Of a DNA stretch of 52,587 nucleotides, positions 27,035 to 36,323 are shown in pieces; the stretch's first letter is position 1, and every line of letters starts with the position of its first letter. The notes below the pieces were generated by a model. It was not told the origin of the DNA and did no database searches. It saw only the letters and a list, made by a program, of their open reading frames with translations. The translations under genes and the position numbers were made by a program. Source of the stretch: Acidimicrobiia bacterium (GTDB taxonomy: Bacteria > Actinomycetota > Acidimicrobiia > Spongiisociales > ZC4RG35); contig JAICRU010000011.1 in the NCBI GenBank assembly GCA_025937235.1, forward strand, positions 1 to 52,587. Reading direction: 5' to 3'.

Positions 27035-27089
27035 TTGGTCCTCCCGATCGGGTGCATCAGACCCGGCGAGGTTAGGCGGGCGGATACCC

Positions 27090-28199
27090 CTACGACGAAC
27101 CGCCCGAGCGGGCCCGCGCCACGTCTTCGAGGTATTGCGTGAACACCCCGCCCTCGATGGCGTCGCCGGCGCCTGAGATCAGGTCGAGGGTGTAGCGAAG
27201 GTTGTGGATCGTGAGCAGCCGATGGGATGAGAGCTCCTTGACCTGGACGAGGTGGCGCAGATAGGCCCGGCTGTGCACCGCGCAGGTGCGACACGGGCAC
27301 TCCTCATCGATGGGCCGGTCGTCGGTCTCGTATGCCGCGTTCCGTAGGTTCATGTCGCCGTTGCGGGCCAGGGCTTTGCCGTGGCGGGCGAGACGAGTGG
27401 GGATGACGCAATCGAAAATGTCCGCCCCCCTGGCGATGGCGTCGAGCAGGCCCTCGGTGTCACCCAGCCCCATCACATACCGGGGCTTGTCCCCGGGAAG
27501 CTCCTGGAAACTCGCTTCCAGGGCGGTCACACGCTCCCCGGCGGTCTCCCCGACGGAGAGCCCGCCGATGCCGAAGCCCGGGAATCCAAGAGCCGCGGTG
27601 TGCGCGGCACTCTTCGCCCTGAGATCAGGATCGACCCCGCCCTGGACGATCCCGAATAGGGCCTGATCGGCCCTGCTGTGGGCTTCCAGGCAACGCTCTG
27701 CCCAACGCAGGGTCCGATCCATCTCGGACTCGACCACCTGGCGCGGGGCGGGGAGCCCCACGCAGACGTCGAGCGCCATGGCGATATCCGCCCCCAGCTC
27801 CTCCTGAATCTTCACCGCGACCTCCGGGGTGAGCTCGACCTCTGCGCCGTCGTAGACCGACCTGAACCTGGCGCCGTATTCATCGATCGTTGGAACGAGG
27901 GAGAAGATCTGAAAGCCACCGGAGTCGGTCAGGATCGGGCCGTCCCAGCCCATGAATCGGTGCAGCCCGCCCCGGTCGGCGATCATCGGCGATCCGGGGC
28001 GGAGCATCAGGTGATAGGTGTTGGCCAGCACTATCCCGGCGCCGGCCTCGACGAGATCCCGTGTGTCGACAGCCTTGACCGCCGCCCTGGTCCCGACCGG
28101 CATGAACGTAGGTGTTCGCACCGGGCCATGGGGGGTATCGAGCACGCCGGTGCGGGCCGACCCGTCTCTCGCCGCCAAGGTCCATGTGACCGAGCCCAT
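27090..28199 (-). CDS. tgt: Queuine tRNA-guanine transglycosylase
   Basis: Exchanges guanine-34 of GUN-anticodon tRNAs for preQ1. The 369-residue TIM-barrel enzyme has TDSGGFQIFS with catalytic Asp92, GGLSVGE, the nucleophile Asp in FDCVIPTR, and the zinc site CPCRTC with a downstream His. It lies eight bases after queA, so base exchange and the next step are encoded together. Other queuosine genes (queC, D, E, F) are not in the window. Confidence 0.96.
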   Translation of the reverse strand: MGSVTWTLAARDGSARTGVLDTPHGPVRTPTFMPVGTRAAVKAVDTRDLVEAGAGIVLANTYHLMLRPGSPMIADRGGLHRFMGWDGPILTDSGGFQIFSLVPTIDEYGARFRSVYDGAEVELTPEVAVKIQEELGADIAMALDVCVGLPAPRQVVESEMDRTLRWAERCLEAHSRADQALFGIVQGGVDPDLRAKSAAHTAALGFPGFGIGGLSVGETAGERVTALEASFQELPGDKPRYVMGLGDTEGLLDAIARGADIFDCVIPTRLARHGKALARNGDMNLRNAAYETDDRPIDEECPCRTCAVHSRAYLRHLVQVKELSSHRLLTIHNLRYTLDLISGAGDAIEGGVFTQYLEDVARARSGGSS

Positions 28200-28207
28200 T
28201 ACTGCGA

Positions 28208-29212
28208 TTATCGCTCGGCGTACATCGCATCCCCGAAGGAGAGGAAGCGGTAGCCCCGCTCCAGAGCGGTTCGGTAGGCCTCACGCCACCGTGGCCCCAT
28301 GAATGCCGCCACCAGCACCACCAGTGTGGAGCCGGGGACGTGGAAGTTCGTGACCAACCCGTCGACGACCCTGAACGGGTCTCCGGGCTTGAGGAACAGC
28401 TCGGTTAGGCCCTGAGTGGCGAGCACCAGGCCTTCCTCATCGGCGAACGACTCCAGGGCCCGGACCACGGTCGTGCCGACGGCCACTACCCGACCCCCGG
28501 ACCGACGTGCCTCCCGGACGGCTGCTGCGGTCGCCTCGGGGACGGCACACCATTCCGAGTGCATCCGGTGACCCTCGACCTCGTGTGTGGTGATGGGTCG
28601 GAACGTGTCGATCCCGACATGGAGGTCCACCGTCGCCATGGCGACACCCGCCTCGTCCAGCGCCCGGACCACCTCGGGCGTGAAGTGCAGGCCGGCGGTG
28701 GGTGCTGCCGCCGAGCCGGTGTTACGGGCGAACATCGTCTGATAGCGAGAGCTGTCCTCGAGGGTGCCTTGGAAGTAGGGGGGCAAAGGCACCTCACCAG
28801 CGGCTGCTATCGCCGACTCCACGTCGGGAGCCTCCAGGTCGACTACGACCATCCCTTCGCGCGGCCCATCGACCACGGTGGCCGTCAATCCCTCGAAGTC
28901 GATGATGACCCCAGGGCGAAGACGTCTGGCGGGGCGGGCCAGGGCCTCCCAAAGGCCGCCCCGGCCCTCCGACAGGATCAGCAGCTCTACCGATCCTCCT
29001 GTCTGGCGTCTCGTGCCCGTGAGACGCGCCGCCCTCACCCTGGTCTCGTTGACGACGACCAGGTCGCCGGATCTGAGGAGAGAGGCCAGATCGATGAACC
29101 GGTGATCGGACAGGTCGCGGGTGTCCAGGAGCCGAGAATCGTGTCGTGGCTCGATGGCCTCCTGGGCGATCGAGGAATCCGGCAGTGCATATGTGAACTC
29201 CTCGACCCTCAT
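28208..29212 (-). CDS. queA: S-adenosylmethionine:tRNA ribosyltransferase-isomerase
   Basis: Transfers and isomerises ribose from SAM onto preQ1-tRNA to make epoxyqueuosine. The 334-residue protein has YALPDSSIAQ near the start, LVVNETRV-type sequence (VVVNETRVRAARLTG), PLPPYFQG, TAGLHFTPE, HVGIDTFRPI and TNFHVPGSTL. It lies 12 bases after ruvB and eight before tgt. Its link with the ruv genes is seen in many bacteria. Confidence 0.96.
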   Translation of the reverse strand: MRVEEFTYALPDSSIAQEAIEPRHDSRLLDTRDLSDHRFIDLASLLRSGDLVVVNETRVRAARLTGTRRQTGGSVELLILSEGRGGLWEALARPARRLRPGVIIDFEGLTATVVDGPREGMVVVDLEAPDVESAIAAAGEVPLPPYFQGTLEDSSRYQTMFARNTGSAAAPTAGLHFTPEVVRALDEAGVAMATVDLHVGIDTFRPITTHEVEGHRMHSEWCAVPEATAAAVREARRSGGRVVAVGTTVVRALESFADEEGLVLATQGLTELFLKPGDPFRVVDGLVTNFHVPGSTLVVLVAAFMGPRWREAYRTALERGYRFLSFGDAMYAER

Positions 29213-29224
29213 CCAACCGTGAGG

Positions 29225-30238
29225 CTAGATAAGGGTGCCCTGGGCGTCTGCCGGCGGCTCGCGGCCCAGATGGGCATACCCACGCGAGGTTGCCATCCGG
29301 CCCCTCGGTGTCCGCTTGATCAGCCCGGACTGGAGCAGGAAGGGCTCGTATGCGTCCTCGACGGTCTCGGGCTCCTCCCCGACGGCGATCGAAAGAGTGG
29401 ACAGGCCAACCGGCCCCCCACCGAAACGTTCGATGATCGACTCCAGGATGGCCCGGTCCACCTTGTCTAGGCCCAGGTCGTCCACCTCGAAGACCCGTAG
29501 CGCCTCGTCTGCGACCTGAGGGTCGATGACACCCGACGCCCGTGCCACCGCGTAATCCCTCACCCGGGCCAGCAGCCTGTTGGCGATACGGGGCGTAGAG
29601 CGGCTGCGACCGGCGATGATCTCGGCCGCATCGGCGCTGATCTCCACCCCGATGATCCCGGCCGATCGCTTGATGATCGTCGCCAGCTCTTCTGTCTCGT
29701 AGTAGTCGAGCTTCTCCTCGATTCCGAAGCGATCGCGCAGCGGTGCTGTCACCGTGCCCTTCCTGGTTGTGGCTCCCACCAGGGTGAATCGGGGGAGATC
29801 GAGCCGAATCGACTGCGCCGTCGGCCCCTTACCCAGCACGATGTCCAGCTGGAAGTCCTCCATGGCCGGGTACAGCACCTCTTCCACGACCCGCGGGAGG
29901 CGATGGATCTCGTCTATGAAGAACACATCGCCCACGTCGAGATTGGAGAGGATCGCCGCCAGATCGCCTGGGCGGTCCAGCGCCGGACCGGAGGTGACGC
30001 GCACCTTCACCTCGAGCTCGTGCGCGATCACCCCGGCCAGCGTCGTCTTGCCAAGGCCGGGAGGCCCGGAGAAGAGGACGTGATCGAGCGGCCGACCCTC
30101 CTTGCGGGCGGCCTCGAGCGAGATCTGAAGACGCTCCCTGACTCTGTCCTGTCCGATGAACTCGTCGAGGCGCTTCGGCCGCAACGTCACCTCTTCCTCG
30201 GTCTCGACCGCGGGGTTGAGCAGTGAGTCCTCCCGCAC
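29225..30238 (-). CDS. ruvB: Holliday junction branch-migration helicase RuvB
   Basis: Hexameric AAA+ motor that drives branch migration with RuvA. Walker [10 protein letters not shown] is near residues 58-66. Walker B is FFIDEIHRL, followed by the sensor/arginine-finger region [18 protein letters not shown]. The winged-helix domain ends in [14 protein letters not shown]. The 337-residue protein starts with GTG at 30238, two bases after the ruvA stop. Confidence 0.97.
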   Translation of the reverse strand: MREDSLLNPAVETEEEVTLRPKRLDEFIGQDRVRERLQISLEAARKEGRPLDHVLFSGPPGLGKTTLAGVIAHELEVKVRVTSGPALDRPGDLAAILSNLDVGDVFFIDEIHRLPRVVEEVLYPAMEDFQLDIVLGKGPTAQSIRLDLPRFTLVGATTRKGTVTAPLRDRFGIEEKLDYYETEELATIIKRSAGIIGVEISADAAEIIAGRSRSTPRIANRLLARVRDYAVARASGVIDPQVADEALRVFEVDDLGLDKVDRAILESIIERFGGGPVGLSTLSIAVGEEPETVEDAYEPFLLQSGLIKRTPRGRMATSRGYAHLGREPPADAQGTLI

Positions 30239-30240
30239 GG

Positions 30241-30810
30241 CTAGCCACGGCCCAGGGCACGGAGAGCGGTCTTGATCTGTGTCTCGATGCTCGTCTCGGC
30301 GTCGAGCTCCCCGATGACTGCATTGATCTCCTCGGTGGTGTACCCCAGTCCCTCCAATGCCTGGCGCACGGTGACGGTGTTGGTTGGAGCAACCACTTCT
30401 GCTTCAACGCCGGCCAGCTTGGGAGAGAGCTCGAGGACGATCTTCTGCGCCCCCCTCTTCCCGACTCCGGGGACCACGGTGAGGGCGTCGGAGTCCTCGG
30501 TGACGATGGCGCGGACCACCTCCTGATGCGTCATGGCGCCGAGGATGGACATGGCCAGCTTCGGTCCCACTCCCCCGGCGCCGAGCAATATTCGAAAGAG
30601 GTCGCGGTCGGCTTCCGCCTCGAAGCCATAGAGACTCATCTCGTCTTCACGGACATGGGTGTGGGTGTGGACCACCACTTCCTCACCGACGCCGGGCAGC
30701 CCGCCCAGGCTGCGGAGGGTCATAGTCACCTCGTAGCCGACACCGCCGACTTCAACACAGGCCATGTCTCCCCGTCTGGCCACGAGGACTCCACGGAGCC
30801 GGCCGATCAC
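30241..30810 (-). CDS. ruvA: Holliday junction DNA-binding protein RuvA
   Basis: Tetrameric protein that binds four-way junctions and recruits RuvB. From the GTG at 30810 it has 189 residues starting [12 protein letters not shown] (the normal RuvA N terminus). It has the two helix-hairpin-helix motifs ([16 protein letters not shown] and [19 protein letters not shown]) and a C-terminal three-helix RuvB-binding domain. The start overlaps the ruvC stop in a GTGA. The longer open frame upstream is antisense-like sequence over ruvC. Confidence 0.96.
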   Translation of the reverse strand: MIGRLRGVLVARRGDMACVEVGGVGYEVTMTLRSLGGLPGVGEEVVVHTHTHVREDEMSLYGFEAEADRDLFRILLGAGGVGPKLAMSILGAMTHQEVVRAIVTEDSDALTVVPGVGKRGAQKIVLELSPKLAGVEAEVVAPTNTVTVRQALEGLGYTTEEINAVIGELDAETSIETQIKTALRALGRG

Positions 30811-31289
30811 CTGGCCCGCTCCAGCGGGGCGGCCCTGAGATGGCACAGTGCGATGGCCAGGGCGTCGGCGGCGTCTGCAGGCTTCGGGGGGTCGGTGAGC
30901 CTGAGCAGTCTTGCCACCATCGACTGGATCTGGGTCTTATTGGCGGCACCGTCGCCGGTGACCGCGGACTTGACCGCGGTCGGGGCGTATTCCGATACGT
31001 TGACACCGGCCCGAGCGGCGACGAGCAGGGCGACTCCGGAGGCACGTCCCACCGCGATGGCCGTTTGCAGGTTCCGGTTGGTGAATACCGTCTCCACAGC
31101 CACCGCGTCGGGCCGTGACTCCTCGATCACCTGAGTCAGACCCAGGAACAGCTCATGCAGTCGTACGGCCATCGTCGCCCCCGGATCGGTCCTGATCACC
31201 CCGGCCAGCCGGGCGATCGGGGGGTACCCACCCTCGACCAACCCGTACCCGGTGGCGGAGAGCCCGGGGTCGATGCCCATGACGAACAT
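30807..31289 (-). CDS. ruvC: Holliday junction resolvase RuvC
   Basis: Endonuclease that cleaves Holliday junctions. The RNase H-like fold shows the acidic residues in MGIDPGLSATGYG, AVETVF, and the C-terminal KPADAADALAIALCH. From the ATG at 31289 it has 160 residues. An ATG three codons later (31280) is also possible. No Shine-Dalgarno sequence is present. A TATTCT lies at 31305-31300, so the mRNA may be leaderless or nearly so. An SOS-box-like palindrome overlaps the start. It is first in the ruvC-ruvA-ruvB-queA-tgt run. Confidence 0.95.
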   Translation of the reverse strand: MFVMGIDPGLSATGYGLVEGGYPPIARLAGVIRTDPGATMAVRLHELFLGLTQVIEESRPDAVAVETVFTNRNLQTAIAVGRASGVALLVAARAGVNVSEYAPTAVKSAVTGDGAANKTQIQSMVARLLRLTDPPKPADAADALAIALCHLRAAPLERAR

Positions 31290-31297
31290 ATGTTTGG
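31282..31297. promoter_or_regulatory. Probable LexA (SOS) box over the ruvC start
   Basis: The sequence ACGAACATATGTTTGG contains the inverted repeat CGAAC-N4-GTTTG. It differs by one base in each outer half from the Gram-positive LexA consensus CGAAC-N4-GTTCG. It overlaps the ATG at 31289 and sits just downstream of a TATTCT -10 element (31305-31300), where repressor would block transcription. Mycobacterial ruvC is known to be SOS-controlled, which supports the assignment. Binding is inferred. Confidence 0.75.
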
Positions 31298-31344
31298 TGA
31301 GAATAGGCAACGACGACCCGATTGCCCGCCATTTCCTCACGACG

Positions 31345-31377
31345 CGATGGTGGGCGCCGTCCCGGCGCCCACCATCG
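31345..31377. terminator. Perfect 15-bp hairpin between ruvC and the GlsB-like gene
   Basis: CGATGGTGGGCGCCG (31345-31359) and its exact reverse complement (31363-31377) flank a three-base TCC loop. It lies 20 bases beyond the stop of the leftward GlsB-like gene. There is no T run on either side, so it is either a GC-rich transcript-end stabiliser or a Rho-assisted terminator that insulates the ruv operon. Confidence 0.65.
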
Positions 31378-31396
31378 ATCTGGCCAGTTGTCTTGG

Positions 31397-31657
31397 CTAC
31401 GTGGCCGTGCTGGACGACCTCATCGCCCGGTAGAGCAGCAGGGCGATGATCGCACCGATGATCGACCCGATGATTCCGGCTGCGGTCACGTCCCATTGTC
31501 CGTCGAAGAACAAGTTCCCGAGGAAGCCGCCGACCAGAGAGCCGATCAGCCCGAGGACAATCGTGCCGAGCACTCCCATCGGGTCGGACCCGGGCACCAG
31601 TGCCCTAGCGATCAGACCGGCGATGAGGCCGACGAGCAGCCATATGAGAATTCCCAT
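31397..31657 (-). CDS. GlsB/YeaQ/YmgE family small membrane protein (copy 1)
   Basis: An 86-residue, very hydrophobic protein with three predicted membrane helices and the glycine-rich family pattern (GLIAGLIARALVPGSDPMG ... GSLVGGFLGNLFF ... GSIIGAIIALLLY). The family (Transgly_assoc) is often stress-induced and of unclear function. AGGAGGG lies six bases before the ATG at 31657, ruling out the longer open frame. It is divergent from a second family member at 31785. Confidence 0.9.
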   Translation of the reverse strand: MGILIWLLVGLIAGLIARALVPGSDPMGVLGTIVLGLIGSLVGGFLGNLFFDGQWDVTAAGIIGSIIGAIIALLLYRAMRSSSTAT

Positions 31658-31784
31658 GTATTTCCCTCCTGCTGGGTGTGGGGTAGCCCACTTACCACCA
31701 CAGCAAGACGGCAAAACCGTCCTGCCCGCACGGTCCGGCATGTGATGCGTAGGGTGTTATCAGCCCTAGAGAAGGAGCATTTGC

Positions 31785-32090
31785 ATGGATTGGCTCTCGA
31801 CGATCATCGGAGCACTACTCGGAGGCATCATCATCGGCCCCCTGGCCCGCCTGGTCCTGCCCGGCCGGCAGAACATCTCCTTGGGCCTGACCATCCTGAT
31901 CGGGGCGGTCGGCGCCTTCGTCGGCGGCTTGATCGCCGATTGGATGGGCGTCGGGGAGACCTCTGGCATCGACTGGACCAAGCTCCTCATCCAGGTCGCA
32001 GTCGCCGCCGTCCTGGTGCTGCTCTACGGCGCCATGGCGTCAAGAGGGACCACCGGAGGCACGAGCACCCCGCCGCCACCCGCCACCTGA
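31785..32090 (+). CDS. GlsB/YeaQ/YmgE family small membrane protein (copy 2)
   Basis: A 101-residue paralogue with three membrane helices (IIGALLGGIIIGPLARLVLPG, then LGLTILIGAVGAFVGGLIADW, both cited in part, and LLIQVAVAAVLVLLYG). It has a Thr/Gly/Pro-rich tail absent from copy 1. AAGGAG lies seven bases before the ATG. The 127-base gap to copy 1 must hold both promoters. A TGTTAT at 31755-31760 is a possible -10 for this gene. It converges on yebC with a 19-base gap. Confidence 0.88.
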   Translation: MDWLSTIIGALLGGIIIGPLARLVLPGRQNISLGLTILIGAVGAFVGGLIADWMGVGETSGIDWTKLLIQVAVAAVLVLLYGAMASRGTTGGTSTPPPPAT

Positions 32091-32109
32091 CACGCCGGCC
32101 GCGAACTGA

Positions 32110-32859
32110 TCAGACTTCTTCGAGGACGCGCTCCATGACGTCGTCGTCGATGTCGTAGTTCGAGAACACGGCCTGCACGTCGTCGAGATCATCCAGGGCG
32201 TCGATCAGACGCAGGAGTTTGCGCGCCTCGGTCTCGCCGACGGGGACCGTGGAGGACGGCAGTTGGGTCACATCGGCCGAGTCGACCTCGAGCCCGGCCT
32301 CGTCGAGGGCCGCGCGCACCTGTTGCACCTCCCCCGGCGACGTGATCACCTCGAACCATCCGTCGCCGCTGTCGCGCACGTCTTCGGCGCCCGCGTCCAG
32401 GGCGGCCATCATGACTTCGTCTTCGACCCCCTTGACGTCGATCAGGCCTCGTTGTGTGAACAGATATCCGACCGAGCCGGGCTCACCGAGGTTGCCCCCG
32501 CTCCTGGTGAAGGTCGAACGGACGTCGGAGGCGGCCCGGTTGCGATTGTCGGTGAGGATCTGCACGAAGAGGGCCACACCGCCGGGCCCGTAGCCCTCGT
32601 ACCAGATCTCCTCGTAGTGCGCGCCTGCGACCTCACCCGTGCCCCTCTTGATGGCGCGCTCGATGTTGTCGTTCGGCATCGACGCCGCCTTCGCTTTGAA
32701 TACCGCCGTGGCCAGGGTCGGGTTGAAGTCGGGGTTGCCGCCGCCCTCCCGGGCCGCGATCTCGATCGCCTTGGCCAGCTTCCCGAAGAGCTTGCCCCGT
32801 GCCGCGTCCTGGCGCCCCTTGCGGTGCTTGATGTTCGCCCACTTGGAATGACCGGCCAC
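32110..32859 (-). CDS. yebC: YebC/PmpR family protein
   Basis: Family of DNA-binding transcription regulators; recent work also links some members to translation of polyproline stretches. The 249-residue protein has the invariant AGHSKWANIKHRKGRQD N terminus, MPNDNIERAIKRGTGE, YEGYGPGGVALFV, and DNRNRAASDVR. It starts with GTG at 32859, preceded by GAGGAGG four bases upstream. It follows pdxT by nine bases and ends the pimA-pdxS-pdxT-yebC cluster. Confidence 0.95.
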   Translation of the reverse strand: MAGHSKWANIKHRKGRQDAARGKLFGKLAKAIEIAAREGGGNPDFNPTLATAVFKAKAASMPNDNIERAIKRGTGEVAGAHYEEIWYEGYGPGGVALFVQILTDNRNRAASDVRSTFTRSGGNLGEPGSVGYLFTQRGLIDVKGVEDEVMMAALDAGAEDVRDSGDGWFEVITSPGEVQQVRAALDEAGLEVDSADVTQLPSSTVPVGETEARKLLRLIDALDDLDDVQAVFSNYDIDDDVMERVLEEV

Positions 32860-32868
32860 GAGCCCTCC

Positions 32869-33432
32869 TCAGACCATCTCGAGCAACATGTGATGGATCC
32901 GATTATCACCCGTGAGCTCGGGATGAAAGGAGCTGGCAAGGATGTTGCCCTGACGCACCATGACCGGATGGTCCGCGACGTTGGCCAGGACCTCGACATC
33001 GCTCCCCGCCTTCTCGACCCAGGGAGCGCGGATGAACACGGCGTGGAACGTCTCGTCCAACCCTTCCACGTCGAGATCGGCCTCGAAAGACTCGTTTTGA
33101 CGGCCGAATGCGTTGCGGCGCACCAGCACATCGAGGGCGCCGATCAGCGGCTGGTCTCCCTCCGTGACCGCGCCGGCGAGGAGGATCATCCCTGCGCAGG
33201 TCCCAAAGGTGGGCTGGCCCGACTCGATCGACTCCCTGAGCGGCTCGATGAGGCCGAACCGGGTCGCCATCTTCCCGATCGTGGTCGACTCTCCCCCCGG
33301 AATGACGAGCGCATCGACTTCGCCAAGCTGCTCGGGCTTCTTGACAGTGACCGTGCTCACCCCCAGCGAGTCGAGGATGTTCAGGTGCTCCCGAAAGTCG
33401 CCCTGCAGGGCCAGGACACCGACGCGGGTCAT
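32869..33432 (-). CDS. pdxT: Pyridoxal 5'-phosphate synthase glutaminase subunit PdxT
   Basis: Glutaminase partner of PdxS that supplies ammonia for PLP synthesis. The 187-residue class I amidotransferase has GVLALQGDFREH, IPGGESTTIG, the nucleophile Cys in FGTCAGMILLA, and the His-x-Glu of SSFHPEL. The ATG at 33432 is separated from the pdxS stop by a single base (TGAGATG), so the subunits are co-translated. The upstream open extension lies inside pdxS and is not coding. Confidence 0.96.
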   Translation of the reverse strand: MTRVGVLALQGDFREHLNILDSLGVSTVTVKKPEQLGEVDALVIPGGESTTIGKMATRFGLIEPLRESIESGQPTFGTCAGMILLAGAVTEGDQPLIGALDVLVRRNAFGRQNESFEADLDVEGLDETFHAVFIRAPWVEKAGSDVEVLANVADHPVMVRQGNILASSFHPELTGDNRIHHMLLEMV

Positions 33433-33433
33433 C

Positions 33434-34315
33434 TCACCAGCCCCGGCCGGCGAGGCGCTCCGTGTCTCCCAGGGTCTCGAGTGCGATACCGGGCATGGCC
33501 TCACCCAGGCCACGCGACACCTTGGCCACCACTTCCGGCTCGTTCCAGAACGTGGTCGCCTCGACGATGGCGCGGGCATACGCCTCGGGGCTGGAGCTCT
33601 TGAAGATCCCTGAGCCGACGAACACGCCTTCGACGCCCAGCGACATCATGAGGGCTGCGTCGGCGGGTGTCGCGATTCCCCCCGCCGCGAAGTTGACCAC
33701 TGGCAGTTTGCCGGTCGATGCCACCTCACGGATGAGATCGAAGGGGGCACCATGGTCCCGGGCCGCGGACATCAACTGTTCGTCGTCCATGGTGGTGAGG
33801 GCCCTCATCTGGTTGGTGACCGTCCGTATGTGACGGACGGCCTCTACCACGTTCCCGGTGCCGGCCTCGCCTTTGGTGCGCACCATCGCCGCCCCCTCGC
33901 CGATGCGCCGAAGGGCCTCACCCAGGTTCCGGGCGCCACAGACGAAAGGTGTGGTGAAGGCCCATTTGTCGACATGGTGCTCCTCGTCGGCGGGCGTCAG
34001 CACCTCGGACTCGTCGATGTAGTCGACGCCCAGCGCCTGGAGCACGGCGGCCTCGGCAACGTGTCCGATTCGGCACTTGGCCATCACCGGGATGGTGACC
34101 GAAGCCTGGATCTCCTCGATCTTGGTGGGATCGGCCATCCGGGCGACGCCCCCGTGCTTGCGAATGTCGGCAGGGACCCGTTCCAGGGCCATCACCGCAA
34201 CCGCCCCGGCCTCTTCGGCGATCCTGGCCTCGTCGGCGGTCACGACGTCCATGATCACCCCGCCCTTCAGCATTTCGGCGAGGCCCCTCTTGACGCGATC
34301 TGTACCGGTTTGCAC
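33434..34315 (-). CDS. pdxS: Pyridoxal 5'-phosphate synthase subunit PdxS
   Basis: Builds PLP from ribose 5-phosphate, glyceraldehyde 3-phosphate and ammonia. The 293-residue TIM-barrel protein has [51 protein letters not shown], and [13 protein letters not shown]. The GTG at 34315 is chosen because GGAG lies eight bases upstream and family similarity starts at TGTDRVKRG. An ATG further upstream is out of the homologous region. The PLP made could serve the two PLP enzymes at 45457 and 46449. Confidence 0.95.
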   Translation of the reverse strand: MQTGTDRVKRGLAEMLKGGVIMDVVTADEARIAEEAGAVAVMALERVPADIRKHGGVARMADPTKIEEIQASVTIPVMAKCRIGHVAEAAVLQALGVDYIDESEVLTPADEEHHVDKWAFTTPFVCGARNLGEALRRIGEGAAMVRTKGEAGTGNVVEAVRHIRTVTNQMRALTTMDDEQLMSAARDHGAPFDLIREVASTGKLPVVNFAAGGIATPADAALMMSLGVEGVFVGSGIFKSSSPEAYARAIVEATTFWNEPEVVAKVSRGLGEAMPGIALETLGDTERLAGRGW

Positions 34316-34368
34316 TTTCTCGGCTCCATATGGGAAGGCTTCGATTCTACAGGGTCGCAGCCGCTGCC

Positions 34369-35421
34369 CTAAGAGACCGCCTGTTGGTACACCTCGCGGT
34401 AGGCCGCCCCGATGACGCTCCAATCGAAGATGCTTGCCCTCGCCCTGGCGGCGCCGCCCAGGGCACGCGCCTCCTGCGGCCGGGCCAACAGCGAACAGAC
34501 TGTGTCCGCAAGCATGTCGGGGTCACCGATCGGCACCAACCGGCCCGCGTCGCCAAGGACGGCGCGGAAGGCAGGAAGGTCTGAGCAGACCACGGCACAT
34601 CCGGAGGCCATCGCCTCGGCGATCACTATCCCGAAGCTCTCGCCACCTGTGTTGGGTGCGGCACACACCAGGCTGGAAGCGAGGAGTCGCTTCTTCTCAC
34701 CGCTACTCACCCGTCCCAGATATTCGACTCCAGGCAGAGAGTCGGGTCGATTCGCCCCGATGACCTTCAGCTCGGCCTGCGGGATCCGCTCCGTTATCAG
34801 TGGCCATGCCCGCAACAGGACCTCCAAACCCTTGCGCGGCTCGTCACGCCCGAGAAAGCAGACCCGGCGATCCACCCTGCCGACCGGGAGCGAATACGAC
34901 GTGGTGTCGATGCCGTTGGGGATGATCCTCACCGAGCCCCACTCCGCAGGTATCGCCGCCGCAGCCGTCTCGCTCACGGCGGTCAGCATGGCTCGCCGCA
35001 TCCGCCGGCCCACATAAGGAGCCTTGTAGAGACGCCGGGCCCATTTGGGGGGATCCGCATGAAAAGTCGCCACGGTCGGCTTGTCCCCACCGAGAGCGAG
35101 CCAACCCAGGATCGGGACAAGCGGCTCGTGGACGTGTACCACATCGACGTCGGCCAGCGCTCGACGGACCCGACGCCAGGAGGGAGTCACGGTGAGCGGC
35201 ACCACCGAATCGTTTGCTCGAACCCGAAGCGGGCGACCGGTCAAGACCGTAACCTCGTCCAGCCCGGGCCCACCCAGGCTGGCCTTGTTCCCGGCACCGA
35301 GCAGGACGACTTCATCCCCGAGCCGTAGCAATTCCTCGGCGAGCTCCAGGGTGATCTGTTGCACGCCCCCGGGGACGGCCATGTCGTAGGGGCTGACCAG
35401 ACCCACCCGCAGGCGGCTCAT
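34369..35421 (-). CDS. pimA: GT4 glycosyltransferase, PimA-like phosphatidylinositol mannosyltransferase
   Basis: Probably transfers the first mannose from GDP-mannose to phosphatidylinositol at the inner face of the membrane. The 350-residue GT-B protein has the acceptor-side [13 protein letters not shown] and VHVHEP motifs. It has the donor-side [36 protein letters not shown], and FDWSVI near the end (longer motifs cited in part). These match mycobacterial PimA closely. The ATG overlaps the stop of the acyltransferase gene (ATGA). The pgsA-patA-pimA order is the same as in Mycobacterium. Confidence 0.9.
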   Translation of the reverse strand: MSRLRVGLVSPYDMAVPGGVQQITLELAEELLRLGDEVVLLGAGNKASLGGPGLDEVTVLTGRPLRVRANDSVVPLTVTPSWRRVRRALADVDVVHVHEPLVPILGWLALGGDKPTVATFHADPPKWARRLYKAPYVGRRMRRAMLTAVSETAAAAIPAEWGSVRIIPNGIDTTSYSLPVGRVDRRVCFLGRDEPRKGLEVLLRAWPLITERIPQAELKVIGANRPDSLPGVEYLGRVSSGEKKRLLASSLVCAAPNTGGESFGIVIAEAMASGCAVVCSDLPAFRAVLGDAGRLVPIGDPDMLADTVCSLLARPQEARALGGAARARASIFDWSVIGAAYREVYQQAVS

Positions 35422-36323
35422 CTCTGCCTCGTGCCGCCCTCAACAACCCGGCCGTCGGACGGCCAGTTGGGCTGGACCAGATGCCACTGCTCGGGTGCCA
35501 CCCGGATCAAAGACTCCATCTCATCGGCCAGCGCCTGGGTCATCAGCTGCACCTTCTCCGTGCGGGAGCCTTCGGCCGGGATCGGTATCGCCGGCCTCAC
35601 CACCACCCGGTACCCATCGTCACCCTCGTAGTAGGAGGCGGCTGGGAGCAGCGGCGCCCCGGTGCGGAGGGAGAGGGTGGCCGGGCCAGGAGGCAGGGTG
35701 GTCGGCTCACCGAAGAAGGTCACTGCCACGCCCCGCCCCTTGAGGTCCCTGTCGGAGAGCAGGGCCACTGCCTTGTTGGCGCCCAGGGCCGCCTCCAGTG
35801 ACCTCATCACCTCGGTACCTCCGGTAGCGAGGACGATCTCGATCCCGAAATCGGCGCGCATGGCCGTGAACCAATCGGTGATCCTGGCATTGGGAAGCCT
35901 CTCCGCCACGGCAACGACGGGAACATGCTCGGCGACCGCGACGGGGGCGGCCACTTCCCAGTTCCCGACGTGGGGCAGCCCGTAGATCATCCCCAGCCCC
36001 CGCTCCCGCGCCTCGATGATGTGCTCCAAGCCATCGACCTTCGTCTGCCGTTGAAGCTCCGCCACCCGGCTCCCCCGCACCCAGAGCGTCTCCGCGTAAT
36101 ACCGGCCATATGACTTCATCACAGCCCGGCCCGCAGCGCGGGCATCGGAGCCGTTGCCGAGGACCCTCCTCATGTGCCGCTCCGCCATCCGGCGGCGGCC
36201 CGGGTCGGTCGCATGCCACACCCGCCCGACCAGTCTCCCCAGGGAGCGAGCGGCGGAGGAGGGGAGCAATCCGATCAGGCCAGCCCCGGCCCTCAGGGCG
36301 AGATACCCGGGGAGGTCGCTCAC
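35418..36323 (-). CDS. patA: Lysophospholipid-type acyltransferase, PatA-like (PIM acyltransferase)
   Basis: LpxL/HtrB-family acyltransferase; in mycobacteria PatA palmitoylates the mannose of PIM1/PIM2. The 301-residue protein has the HX4E active site (PHVGNWE), a DRDLKGRGVAVTFFGE segment, and a C-terminal PEQWHLVQPNW. The N terminus has a hydrophobic stretch (ALRAGAGLIGLLP). I use the GTG at 36323, which overlaps the pgsA stop in a GTGA. The open extension upstream is antisense-like. The substrate is inferred from context. Confidence 0.88.
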   Translation of the reverse strand: MSDLPGYLALRAGAGLIGLLPSSAARSLGRLVGRVWHATDPGRRRMAERHMRRVLGNGSDARAAGRAVMKSYGRYYAETLWVRGSRVAELQRQTKVDGLEHIIEARERGLGMIYGLPHVGNWEVAAPVAVAEHVPVVAVAERLPNARITDWFTAMRADFGIEIVLATGGTEVMRSLEAALGANKAVALLSDRDLKGRGVAVTFFGEPTTLPPGPATLSLRTGAPLLPAASYYEGDDGYRVVVRPAIPIPAEGSRTEKVQLMTQALADEMESLIRVAPEQWHLVQPNWPSDGRVVEGGTRQR

